NCBI GenBank assembly: GCA_031763025.1
Contig: JASSKH010000016.1
Coordinates: 248,001-312,000, forward strand
DNA: 64,000 nt
Direction of reading: 5' to 3'
DNA from: Macrocystis pyrifera
Lineage: Eukaryota > Sar > Phaeophyceae > Laminariales > Laminariaceae
A program made the translations under genes and the position numbers. Within the stretch, counting starts at the first letter, position 1; every line of letters begins with the position of its first letter. Below the pieces are notes generated by a model that saw only the letters and a list, made by a program, of their open reading frames with translations, ran no database searches and had not been told where the DNA came from. Below are positions 1 through 10,410 of this stretch, piece by piece.

Positions 1-218
1 GTAGTCGCCTTCCGAGATCGAGTGTACGTCTCTGTCCCACGTGGAGTTTCCGTCGCTTGAAAAAATGAAGAACGGTTCTAGGATGGAACTAGCCCGTAGA
101 TGCTAATTTCCGTCGGGATGTTATCAAGGACATATTTTCTGCCCGCTTTTTTTTTTGCAGAAATAAGATGCGGGGGAACCCGGGTTGCCCCCAACATCGT
201 CGATTCCTTGCAGATTTA

Positions 219-426
219 CGGCGGCTGGTCGATTTTACCTACAGAGGAAACCACTCCTGTCGTCGCCCGACGCGCTCCCCACGTGGTACGCACCAACTTG
301 ATTTCAGTATGGGATAGCTTAAATGGTGCGTTATTATTTCATTCGTACGGAGGCTGGTCGATTTACCTGCAGATGAAACTACTCCCGTGGTCGCCCGACG
401 CGTTCCCTACGTGATACGCACCAACT
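219..426 (+). repeat. Degenerate tandem duplication, unit about 125 bp
   Basis: Two copies of an approximately 80-base block begin with acggcggctggtcgatt (219) and acggaggctggtcgatt (347), and both end in a ggtacgcaccaactt or gatacgcaccaactt stretch. They differ at scattered positions, so the duplication is not recent. The 104-residue open frame across it is explained by the repeat and has no recognisable domain. Confidence 0.7.
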
Positions 427-444
427 TACTTGAGAGTAGTATGA

Positions 445-580
445 GGCTTAGATTTGGGTAGGCGGTTTGTTAAGTTGTACCAGTAGCCCAACGGACTAAG
501 ACCTTAACGAATGGCGTCGCCGGCAGGACATGGGTTGTTGTCCGTGAGTTCAAATCTCACGTCCAACATTTTTTAAAGAA
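445..580 (+). mobile_element. tRNA-derived SINE, copy 1
   Basis: An internal RNA polymerase III promoter can be read. Box A is tagcccaacgg at 484-494 (fits TRGYNNANNNG) and box B is gttcaaatc at 548-556 (fits GWTCRANNC), at tRNA-like spacing. Box B sits in a T-arm-like hairpin (gtgag ttcaaat ctcac). No anticodon arm or full acceptor stem can be folded, and a related copy on the opposite strand near 21.85 kb shares the head, both boxes and the segment between, so this is a SINE rather than a tRNA gene. A T run follows at about 570. A partial copy with box A only lies at 2165-2200, and an isolated 5' head at about 721-755. Confidence 0.7.
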
Positions 581-654
581 AAGTGTAATTCCTCACGTCA
601 ACAATCAGATAAAATACTCTTCCTCGGTACCCAGAGATTGTCAAAAAAAATCGG

Positions 655-750
655 GCTAGGCACGTACGGCCCCATGCAAAGACCAAGAACCCCGCTGTTC
701 TGCAGTGGGGAAGAGTGTTATAAGGCTTAGATTGGGTAGGCAATTGGTTT
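655..750 (+). repeat. Dispersed repeat, copy 1 of 2 (partner at 2066-2160)
   Basis: The block starting ggcacgtacggcccc and running through aagaccaagaacc...gttctg matches 2066-2160 in the same orientation with scattered mismatches. Both copies lead into a SINE-like head (gggtagg), so the pair probably belongs to a composite that carried SINE sequence along. No coding potential. Confidence 0.6.
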
Positions 751-972
751 GGAAATTCCCTAGCTTGCGTCCGGTAGGGTAGAGCCCGTACCGCAGCTGG
801 GATCGCCGCGACCCTTGGAGTCAACGCTGCGCGAATCGCGTTTACGGTCCTGACTGGGTGGGTAGAGCCCTGGGCGGGACCCGTGGCGGAAAGGGGGGCG
901 TTCGGCCAGCAGGTAGTGTCTAAGGCGTTTATATACGCATTTCTGAGGGCGAAGAGGAAGTCTTAAGCCGCG

Positions 973-1760
973 TTAAGAGTCTACATCAGCAGCGAAGTGG
1001 CCGGGTTCTCCAACACCAAGTCCAGGGTGCCCATCGGAAAAGCCGCCATGTATGCCAAGAGCGATTGTCCTTGCCGAGTAAACCACCTTCGCATATTCCG
1101 GGCGGGAGTCGGTCTGGGTATCAATCGCGATCGTAGACACTAGGAGGTGCATGAACGTGCAGTCAAACGGTGACGGTTTGTAGATGAATGGGTAGTGCGG
1201 GATGTTGGGGGGGGGGGGGAGGGGGGGTGATGCGGTTGCTCCGCTCCAGGGCCTCGCGGTCGACGGTCGCCTTAACCTTACGGGATTTCTCCCGGGAGTA
1301 GCGTGCGTCAGCTGTTTTGCGTTCGGCAAAGTCCAACTCTTGACGCAGTTGAGAGATATGAGCCGCAGCAGACTCCACGGCCGAGCGGCACTCGTCGCTG
1401 GTGGCACTGGCGGCTTCCACCTTCTCGCGGATTGATGCGTCTTTCCGCGCCTTTGTGTCCCTAGCGTCGGCAGCGTTGACTGCCTGACAGACTCGACGAG
1501 TCGACGCCTCGTTGGCGATGAGTATGTTCTAGATTTTGGGGTTGAGCTCGGACCTTTCCTCCTTGGACATGGAGGACCGGTAAATGAAGAAAATGCGAGG
1601 TAAACCGGAGCGCTCCCCGACCACTATTCGAGACGTGTCGCCTCCCATCGTGGTCCTAGGAGGACTCTCGTTCCACACTGCTGTCAGAGAAGCCTTGACG
1701 CTCCCCGCCGCTGCCAGTGAAGAACTGGGAGGGTCGCCGTCGGTTGGGGCCGAGACCGAA
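973..1760 (-). pseudogene. Broken coiled-coil protein gene
   Basis: On the minus strand a frame runs from about 1760 to 1163 with one in-frame TAG near 1530, just after MSKEERSELNPKI. It reads as a charged, Ala/Glu/Arg-rich helix (for example SAVESAAAHISQLRQELDFA) that predicts a coiled coil and ends ALERSNRIT plus a proline run. The proline run is an unstable G/C homopolymer (1206-1222); after it the frame ends quickly, while the next frame stays open to 973 and reads IDTQTDSRPEYAKVV. A stop codon plus a probable frameshift at the homopolymer make this a degraded gene. It could be a retroelement gag-like protein, but no zinc knuckle or other diagnostic domain is visible. Confidence 0.5.
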
Positions 1761-1789
1761 AGAATTCCAATGGGGCGAGCTAGTCCGAG

Positions 1790-1823
1790 GGTTAGGGTTA
1801 GGGTTAGGGATAGGGTTAGGATT
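1790..1823 (+). repeat. Interstitial telomere-like TTAGGG repeat
   Basis: Four to five units of GGTTAG/GGGTTA with one variant unit (gggata). It lies immediately upstream, on the minus strand, of the broken coiled-coil gene. The plus-strand frame that reads RVRVRVRD here is only the translation of this repeat. Confidence 0.85.
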
Positions 1824-2231
1824 AGCTGGCGCCGCTTACAGCGGTGGCCATACGGTCACTTTGCTGATGGTTTCCATCCCAGCATGGCGTTTCCCCGGCG
1901 CCTTCGTCTCGTGCCCAAGCGCCGGGTATGCGCAAGGGATCTGCTGCTGACTCCAACCCCAACGGACGCCAGCCTGGGACTTTCCGCACCAAGTGACTGC
2001 CCAACGACGGTAAGGTTGGACTTCCCATCCCGCCGATAGCACTCATAGGAAGCACTCCGGACCTACAGTAGGCACGTACGACCCTATACGAAGACCAAGA
2101 ACCACGTTGTTCTGAAGGGGAGGGGATTGGTATAATGTTTTGGTAGGGTACGTGATTGGTTGCCCTTTTACCAGTAGCCCAACGGACAAAAACCTTAAAA
2201 AAATAGCTAAATGATGATTTTTCTTTTCATA

Positions 2232-2337
2232 TTACGGGGGTCCATAGTTAATAGGACCTATGGTATACATAAAAAACCTATATGTTTACCTATTTTGACC
2301 AACATTATTTGGTCCTATTTACTATGGTCCCCCGTAA
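2232..2337. mobile_element. Stowaway-like MITE, copy 1
   Basis: A 106-bp element with terminal inverted repeats of about 27 bp (TTACGGGGGTCCATAG at the left end, the matching inverse ending CCCCCGTAA at the right), flanked on both sides by TA (2230-2231 and 2338-2339). It has an AT-rich middle and no coding capacity. Five more copies lie at 28116, 40404, 49606, 53528 and 53925. A TA target duplication and a short TIR-only body point to mobilisation by a Tc1/mariner-type transposase. Confidence 0.9.
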
Positions 2338-2789
2338 TAGTAGGTATATTTTTGGATTTCCCGTCCACTGTTTCGCATATTTCATACATTATGCCATACG
2401 AATTCCTGAAGTTGCTGAAACCCAACCTTCCCGACAAGCGGAATCGTGTCTAAACGCATATTGTGGCTGTTTTTTTTGTTGATATCACATTAACTCTCAA
2501 ATGAACGAGTCCGTGGTCACACAAAGGTCACCCAAAGCTTTAAGGTGCTGTAGCCCTAGGAAGATCCGAAAAACCATTAAAAATGAAGAAAATTCGGCTC
2601 AGGAGCACGACTCTTCCCACCTAAAAATACCCGAGACGAAGAAGGCGCACACAAAATGAAATCAATGTGCAAACTGAACTAATATGGTCGCGGGTATCCA
2701 CTCAACTACAGCATTGAGTTCCCCCCGCTCCCTCAACAAACCATCTTGTGACTATTGGCTACAGCGGTTTGTGTCTGGAGGGCTGCCTG

Positions 2790-3245
2790 CACCTTACGGA
2801 ACGCACGGTATAGTCGTAAACACAGAGAGGAACACGCCTGCTCTCTGGGGTGCTGAGAGGGCGACGACTCGCGGACATACAGTGAAAAAAGGGCAACCGA
2901 GCCAAAACCCACGAAACAAAACCAACGATCGTCATGTCTCCCGGACTGTCTGACAAAGGGTGCAGCCCAGCTAATATCACGTCCCTAGCAATTGAGGGGG
3001 TCATTCCCCATGAAGGGTATACGACTCGCAACACTACAAAGTGACGTAAATATCAGGTACATACTACTGCCTCGTACAAAACCAAATCAGGAAAAAAATG
3101 ATGACTGCTGTGCCCTCGTGATGGTGTGCACGCTGGTCGTGAGTCTCCGTGGGCCGTCCTGCTGCCGTTCTCCACGGCCACCTCGTCGCCTTAGCCCCGT
3201 CGGCCCGCGCCTTCGCACGTGCTCTCGTTGCCACTCCCTTCCAGT
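2790..3245 (-). repeat. Dispersed ~470-bp repeat, copy 1
   Basis: This block matches 32775-33245 in the opposite orientation over essentially its full length (roughly 80 per cent by eye), including the landmarks aacacagagaggaacacg, ctgacaaagggtgca and gggccgtcctgctgcc. Both copies carry fragmentary, mutually related frames on the same relative strand (LRVVYPS/LRVVYPP, ESRRVPLCV/DSRRVPLCV), so the parent element probably encoded protein; I cannot name it. Copy 1 has TATA where copy 2 has TATTAATA (see findings). Confidence 0.75.
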
Positions 3246-3721
3246 TGACTCCTCTTCAAATAGATAGCCATGACTGAGTTTTTAGAGCCTAGGTGGTTCG
3301 GCAAAGCCATCAACCGCGACCACGTACACTCGGTCTCGGAAGGTGCCTTTGGGCAGTTACAGACGTAGCATCAGCTCAGGCAACACCATCAGCATGGCAG
3401 CAGTCAGAGGATTGCTGCGCTTGTTACAACGATGTAGAGCAACTGTTGCCGATGCAACCGTCACTGCCGTCGCCGTTACCACTGCCACCGCCGCCACCGT
3501 TATCGCCACTGCCGCTGCCGCCGCCGCCGTCACCGTCGCTGACGCAACACCCCAGAACGGAGACAACACACAAAGTACGACAGTTAGTGGCAAGACTGGG
3601 CTATTTCCACACCCAGACTTCGCACTTTTTCGTCCGGTGCTTGTTTTCGGTCGAAATAAAGTTTTAGGAAATGAACCAATCCTAAATGAGGATAAAAGTA
3701 TTAGGGCTCTTCGCGGGTCAG

Positions 3722-4660
3722 GTCAAACCTCACCGGCCGGGTTGGGTCGGATCGTGTAATTCGACCCGATCCGACCCGACTCGCGAAATTTATGAGTTGT
3801 GTTGACTTGACCTGACCCGACCCGCGAGATTTTAAAATCCTTTTGACCCGACCCGACCTGACCTGCGAGATTAAAAAAACCGTTGAACCGACCCGAGCCG
3901 TGAGATTAAAAAGTCTCCTGACCCGACCCGACCCGACCCGTGAGACTTGAAAACCTCCTGACCCCCGACCCGACCCGACCCGCCACCTTCCGACTGACTC
4001 GTGAGACACAGGTTTCATGCGGGTGGGGTCATCTTAACCCGCGAGACCATTTATATTTGGACCCGCGGATCCGGCCCGTGGGTCGACACTTCTAAAACAA
4101 CTTAATATTCACTTTTGTACTTAGCAGCAATATGTGGGCTGGCTGTAGTGGGCATGGATCGATGGGTCACGCGTGTATGGATTCGGCGGTGTTTTAATGT
4201 CTGAACATGATACCAAAGGAGGATTGTTGAGTATTGATAGCAAAGAAGCCCTAGGGTAAGAGAGTGGGAAGAGTTTCAAGTGTCGGATCCGCGAGCAGGA
4301 TGCGCGGGTCCGACCCGCGGGTCATCAGAAAACAACTCGCGGGTCATGCCGGCCCAACTCGCGAGTGAGCTGTTCCTCGCGGGTCACGACCTGACCCGAC
4401 CGGTGAGCTTTCCATGACCTCTTGGCCCGATCTGAACCGACCCGTGAAATTTTAAAACTTCTTCACCGGACTCGACCCGTGAGATTTGAAAAACTCTTGA
4501 CCCGACATGACCCGACCCGCGAGAATCGAAAACCTCTTGACCTGACCCCACCCGATTCGTGAGATGCTGAACACTTCTTGACCCGACCCGACTCGACCCG
4601 CGACATTTTGAACACCCCGTGACCCGACTCGCGGATCGGGTCATGACCCGTGACAAGCTT
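3722..4660. repeat. Degenerate CCCGA minisatellite
   Basis: Two blocks (3722-4015 and 4385-4660) of imperfect tandem units of about 35-45 bp. Each unit is a few CCCGA/CCTGA pentamers followed by cgtgagatt and an A-rich spacer. Minus-strand frames rich in RVGSGRV are translations of the array. A short array of the same family is at 48630-48750. The intervening 4020-4384 is unique DNA with no gene. Confidence 0.85.
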
Positions 4661-4938
4661 TGAAAAGCATTACGTCACAAAAAAAAAATCTTCTCTGCAG
4701 GAGATAAAAAGAAAAGGTCCTCATATTTTTTTCGTAGTTAAAGCAAGGCTTTGCCGCCGAGCTTGCTAGAGAGAGAAAGTCAGCCACTGCTGCTGCTGTC
4801 TGCCGTTATTTGCTGATTTCGCACGCAACGTACTGATGCGCAGTACCAGGCTCGGAGCGCAGAGCACCAGCGTATACACGGACGCACGAGCGTGAGCAGG
4901 ATGACGCTGCCACCTCTGTGAGAAACGCAGGGATCGAG

Positions 4939-5230
4939 TCACAAGTTCCGGCGCTGATTTTGCTGCTGCTGCTGCTGCAGTACAAGAAGAGTACGCAGCG
5001 CATACCCAGCCATCGACATCTGGCGCGTGATGTCATGCTTCACCTCGTCGGGACATAGAAACGTTGACAACGCTGCCCACACCTCCGAGGCAGCGCTCCC
5101 AACCTCTAGCTCACGAGCAGTTGTTGTCATGCAGCTGGGCTTGAGTCTTGGCCAAGGTTGCATCATTCACCTCACGCATGAAACTCTGCTCCAGGCTTGC
5201 ATCATTCTGCTGTGTTATGTTCGCACAAAC
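4939..5230 (-). pseudogene. Coding-like remnant of unknown function
   Basis: On the minus strand, a stretch after an AG near 5210 reads QNDASLEQSFMREVNDATL..QLHDNNC, a charged helix-like segment, and runs into gtgagc, which looks like a splice donor. The adjacent frame immediately continues with AARELEVG-like sequence: ELEVGSAASEVWAALSTF, then DEVKHDITRQMSMAGYAL, ending in a CAG-encoded glutamine run at about 4960-4978. The two halves read as one protein with a frame break, so it may be a frameshifted pseudogene or a mis-joined exon pair. No family recognised. Confidence 0.3.
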
Positions 5231-5231
5231 A

Positions 5232-7779
5232 TGCATTTATGTACCAGGTATCAAATTGTACGGGTTTGTAAGGGACATTTTTATAATGGTATTAAAATCC
5301 AAACCATCCTTACATTTCCGGACATAGTGCAATGGTACAGTTTTTTTACCGGAACCCGGAACTCAACGAATATCTGCTATAGCGATTTGCCTTCGCCAGG
5401 CGCGACTCGCTTCCCGCGTCATCTAGGCTCGATGACAATACCTTCCGCCGCCGCGATGGTATCTGGTGTGGTGGCAAATGCTCGGTGTGCGGCCACGCCC
5501 GGGTGTCTGCCAAACCTTGCCTCCGGGGCTTGCTTTTGTTCCACATATTAAGGTGTTCCTCTTGTTTTTAGTTCTTTCCCATGTTAAGAAAGATGTTTTT
5601 TGAGTTTTTGTTGATAGAAAAGAAAGACGGCCGAGAGACGGCTTTCTGAAACAGCTCGACGGTTGCCGGTTGCTGAATGAAATCAAACGCGGGTAGCTCT
5701 GCTGTGCACACCAAATTCCACGGCAAGGCATTGTGTCACCTGATACTACAGAGAAGCATTTGTGCTGAACTCGAGGAGGAAATAATAATTAGAAGTTGGG
5801 GAATTACAAGGGATCGGCAGATAGGAACTTGCCACATTCCACTGCAGCCCGGAAGAATAAAAAAACTGCCCAGACACCCCCCATGGCCAGATCAGGCTCC
5901 AAACCAAGCTGCCTTTTCTCTATAAAATCGACCTCACAAGTGACCTGATATTTTTTTCAAGATATTTTAGCAAAATGTTTAAGCTACTTCGCCAGGAGCG
6001 GACGAGAGATGACATTGTGTACGGCTACCGTGTGTGCATCTTGAAGCCGACCAAAGCGTGTGTAACATGAAGCTACCGTTAGCTGCATACAGCACAGAAA
6101 ACAGCGCGGCGGTGGGTGCGTGGGTTTGGCTAGAGTTAAACGACGCAGAGCAGACGGGGGGTACAGTCGGAGAGGGCGGGCAGAAGTCAGCTCGGAGGTT
6201 CAGAAGCAGGCGGGGAAAGACCGTCAGTCAGTAGTAGCAGTGGGAGAGCGTTAAGGCCCAACGTGCGTAACGTAGACCGTGTTGATTGAGTTTCTTTTCT
6301 GGCTACAACAGTACCAAGTACTACCATACAGTAAGGGATTCGTTGAAGGTGGGCGACATGGGCTTCGATTCCTGCTGTCCGGAAGAGCTGCGTTTGTACA
6401 TTAATATGATATATTTGATGCATGGAGTAGTACTGCTGTGGTGTTGTGAATTATGAGTGGTGGGTGCCATGTCGTAAAACATGTACAGCATGTAAAAGAA
6501 ATCTGGTATATCTTAATAACAACCGCTCGAGAAAAAATGGTCGTATGCACGCCTTTGCAACAAAACAGAAGAGTTTTGAACGCCTTTGCGAAAAAAGCAT
6601 TTTGATTTTCAAGAATTTGTCGTTTTGCACCCTTTCGCGAAATAAGAATGTGGATAGAAGCATTTCTGCTGAAATCGGAGAGAAAATAAGATGCGAGCCT
6701 CAGCCAAAATAGGAGATTCTTATCATCTGTCGCGTACTGTATTCGTTTTAGACACTGCTGTCGCAGAGTTTTCGAGAAAATTGTACTGGGTGTGTGCCCA
6801 TTGTGAGGTTGTCAGAAGTATAAAAAGCGATCGCTGAGAAATGCAAAAGAGAGTGTGTCCCCAGTGTGAAGCGGTGACCGAGGCTAGGGTAAGGGTGAGG
6901 GACGCAGGTGGTGCTGGCAGCTGGAAAGCAGTGCTTCGCTTCTTCTGATGTAGATCTTCTTATTGATGGCGAGAGCTGTGGAGGTGCTTTGGTAGAGAAT
7001 TTAGAGGTAGGGGGGAGGGACTCGACGCCCAGATATACTCGTCCCACCCCACCACAAGCTCTCCTAAATTCCTATTATCTGATGTACTCCTACAAAACTT
7101 TCCTATGGATACCGATCGTTCTTCTGCTAATATAAGAACTTCGCACTTCGTGGTCCTATCTGCGTTAAGGAACATTACTCCCGTCTAACGGGCTATCCGC
7201 CCTAGGGAACATTCCTAAAATAACGTTACTCTCGACTAACGGAATATCCGCCGGGTTAATCCATTCTTTGGATTATTCTCGTATTCGTGAGACTACAAGA
7301 CTGTACATATTATCTATATATCCCATGAGTACTCTACTCATATCACATTAGCCCACCCTGAATAGTCGTATATGCAGACCACAAGATGGTCGGAGGGTGA
7401 TGACAAAGTTCATCCCAAACCGCCAGGAAAAAGGTTGTCGAAGATGCAGCTATTCGAAACAAAAGAAATGAGGCAATAGATCCCCCCACACCTCGTAATA
7501 AGACCCAAACTACGAAGAGAGGGTGTTCGCTGAGAACAACCACTAAAAGGGAGACTAAAGGAGAGACAGGCAGAACTCAAAGCGGGGGCGAAAGGAGAAA
7601 TCACCCAAAGTGAAAACAAAGAAAGACGGCTCATATCACACCAGTGCAACCCTTGCCCCAACTACACTCCGGACTTGTCATATGCACGAATTAACCAACA
7701 GTTCGAGAGGAAACGCTGAACACATTGGGTACGGTTTCTCTGTTCGCCTCGAGGGTGGATCTCGGCGATAGAAAAAAGT
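5232..7779. other. No gene recognised
   Basis: Short frames of up to 102 residues occur on both strands with no consistent composition, splice context or domain. The stretch at 7130-7330, rich in acggaatatccgcc-type blocks, could be decayed long terminal repeat sequence, but I see no paired copy to prove it. Confidence 0.4.
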
Positions 7780-8300
7780 CATCGCAAAGTCTGGGTCATG
7801 TTAAATCTTAAATCCCCTCGGTGTGTATGTTTGGGTATGGATCGATCGCGCGTTGATGTATTGCCAAGCTTCGAACTGCTCACCACCAAGTCCTGTTGCG
7901 AGTCATTGGCTTCCAGCGCCGACTTCGTACTGACCATACCACCCTCTCGTACGCGAATGCACTCAAGATGACACGTTGCGAGAGTATCGAAACGACCATT
8001 CGCAAACGGCAGCTCTTCTTTGCGGGGGGGGGGGGTTAGCACGGCAAAGGAAGGAGCGATTACCCAGTCGGGTAGTGTTCGGGACCATGGCTGGTGGGGA
8101 GAACCCGAGACCTGTCGAACATTTTAAGAGTTAGCATAGGTGCATAGTCGAAGACCTTAGGAAGTTCCGAGCCACCGAAGGGTCAACGGAACTCGTTCCG
8201 TTGGTGTTTGGAGTTGAGACCGCGCTGTGATCCACTGCTGCAAAAAAGGCGGGGAATTGGTACCGGGGGATCCTCGAAGCAGCTCCATCCGAGCCCACGC
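7780..8300 (+). mobile_element. LINE (non-LTR retrotransposon) 3' ORF2 remnant
   Basis: The plus strand reads, with frame breaks, the end of a LINE reverse-transcriptase protein: AKLRTAHHQVLLRVIGFQRR, then RTDHTTLSYANALKMTRCES and TIRKRQLFFAG (about 7858-8025). After a G homopolymer it resumes around 8080 in a GTMAGGENP-like segment. A last block (about 8155-8275) reads RATEGSTELVPLVFGVE and AAKKAGNWYRGILEAA. The R.LR.AHH...LLRVIGFQRR and LFFAG blocks resemble the post-RT region of algal LINE ORFs (from memory). Catalytic RT motifs upstream are missing, so this is a 5'-truncated, mutated copy. Confidence 0.75.
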
Positions 8301-10410
8301 ACGTTTAATCGATCCCCTTCTATGCTATCCTTCCGAGGTACTACAACTCCGGGTCTACAAATAAAATGGTGAAATGCCCTCTGGTCGCCGAGACAGTACC
8401 CTATGAAAGGTGCATTACCCCAGACATGTGTCGTTCCTTGCTGCCGATTTTGTATGTTGTATGCGAACAATACCGCCACCACAGCTAGTGCAAAAGAAAG
8501 AGCTGGACTAGCCGTGAGGAGCAGCACGCAAGGACTGCTCGGGGTGACTGGAGGCCGCAAGCGGAAGCCAGCTGGATCGGTCTGATATTAGACTAATCAA
8601 AATGGTGAGTGCAGGCCTTTTAATCATGGCGTCGGTTGGTTTATAGGTTTTACCTGGTAGGTTATATAGCCTCCTTCGAGTGGAAGAAGAGTTGCAAAAA
8701 AATGATTTCTACGTAAGGCATGTACAATAAACGGTTGTCTAGGGCGTGCGTGTTATACTGTGGTATCTCTTAGAGTTTTGCTGTGTTGTTGTTCTGGATA
8801 TGGTCAATACTGCTGTGGTGCATTACGTTTCAACGACTAACCGGAAACCTTCAGCTCACGGAGGGCAGAGTACACGTTCACGCAGATTTGGGCGTAGCAT
8901 GGTTGTCCAGTACCATATCGGTCATGCACCGATGTTTAGATCGCAAACTTGAGCGCATAGAATCGTTCGAAGAATGAGCGACTTGTACTGAAATGCATTT
9001 TTCTTCCGTTGCCCAAGGTTTGGTGAAGTGTCCGGTCGAACGCGGCTTGAGTAACAGGGAACCCCATGCATGCGTGGTGGTCCTTTTCTCTTGATCTTAA
9101 CGGCTGTTTTGTCTTGTCTGTCGACTGTCAGCGCCGACATGACAACAGAGTTTTCCACTCAACAAGCGGTTTCGGGTGTGATTCATGAATGCACGTGTAA
9201 ATAGGAGCGACATCCGAGCGGGGCTCACGTTCAGACAAGTTTCTACTTCGAAAAATGCCCTTTTGCCCTATTGCTCTCTACGCATGTATTTTAGAGCCTA
9301 AAAATCCCGGAATCATCTCCTACACTGCCACTGCGACTACAGTCACTGGATTCGGGGCGTCCCTTTCCGTCACTAAACGTACTGCTTACAATACTCTTAT
9401 CAATACATACGTCATCAAAAAGATAATTGCTATTAATACGAGTATGAGTAACTTGCTACCTACTACTGTGACGCCGTGTGATTCGTGGCTCTTCGAACAC
9501 TCCTGCGTGGGAGGGGTACAGCAGGTTGCACGCTGGAAAATGAGGCGTGGTGAGCCAAAACCGGCATACATTGTAGGTGCGGTATTAATACATCAGAAAG
9601 TTACGTACTGTATTGAAGAAAACATGTGGCCAGATGCTTGGTCAGAGTTCCAACGTGATGCAACCAGACGGCGTTCGACTTGGAGGCGACCGGCATGCGG
9701 CCAATGAAACTCAAAACCAAAAATCACAAAACGATAGCTCAGCAAAAGTCAAACACGCCTACGTGCTGTACAACCGGACACCCGAGAACAATCCTATTGT
9801 TATTAATAGAGTGTTCCCAGACATGAAATTGTAAATTCCTTCGCAGGTATCTTTAGTTGTCGCTAGTCATATTTAGAACAGAGCTTCGAGTGATAGCGAT
9901 CGTCGCTGAGGACATCTCAACCCGGCGGAGTCCAACCAAAATATATATATTTTTTGAGATATTTACGTAACGCCCGGCAACAGCACTGAGCCAAGGACGG
10001 CCATGCTCCTCACTGTAGTGTCCGTGCATGCCTACTGTAGTTTCCATGTACTTTGATATACTGAGCACGTACATGCTGGGCGCTGTCAAAAATAGACAAA
10101 CGTTTTAGGCAGACATTTTCGAAGCGCACGGCGTCCAGCACGATGGACGAGTAGTGAGTCCAACCCGGACTGAGCATAGAGGAGGTTTGACCAAACTCTG
10201 AGCGCAGCGCCAACCTAAATATTTATCAAGAGGCAATCCACAATGTTTGAGCCGACATCTCCCGAAGATGAGAGGTTTCTCAGCTAGTCAACATTCGTTC
10301 CGCACACAACACGCAACACACTATTGCTTGCCGCGACTGACAGCGACTCGAACTCTGCTATTTGTTGGGTTTTTGATGTCGTCCTCCCACCGCGTACGTA
10401 CATACGTCAG
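8301..10410. other. No gene recognised; three TATTAATA sites
   Basis: Small unrelated frames only (longest 150 residues at 9255-9707, plus strand, no domain). TATTAATA palindromes lie at 9431, 9583 and 9801, a cluster of three in under 400 bp. There is an AT dinucleotide run near 9942. Confidence 0.5.

Noticed and set aside
484-570. Functional tRNA gene
   Set aside because: A and B boxes and a T-arm hairpin are present, but no anticodon arm or seven-base acceptor stem folds, and a SINE-like copy exists elsewhere in the window.
1584-2039. 151-codon plus-strand frame with RVRVRVRD
   Set aside because: The basic repeat is a translation of telomere-like units and the upstream half is antisense to the coiled-coil pseudogene.
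3293-4018. Ala/Pro-rich and RVGSG-rich frames on both strands
   Set aside because: Translations of GCC/ACC-rich sequence and the CCCGA minisatellite, with no independent coding evidence.
5027-5551. 174-codon plus-strand frame
   Set aside because: It overlaps the more protein-like minus-strand fragments at 4939-5230 and has no recognisable domain; its second half is low-complexity.
7130-7400. Long terminal repeat and primer-binding site of an LTR retrotransposon
   Set aside because: The texture suggests it, but there is no second LTR, target duplication, or gag/pol next to it in the window.
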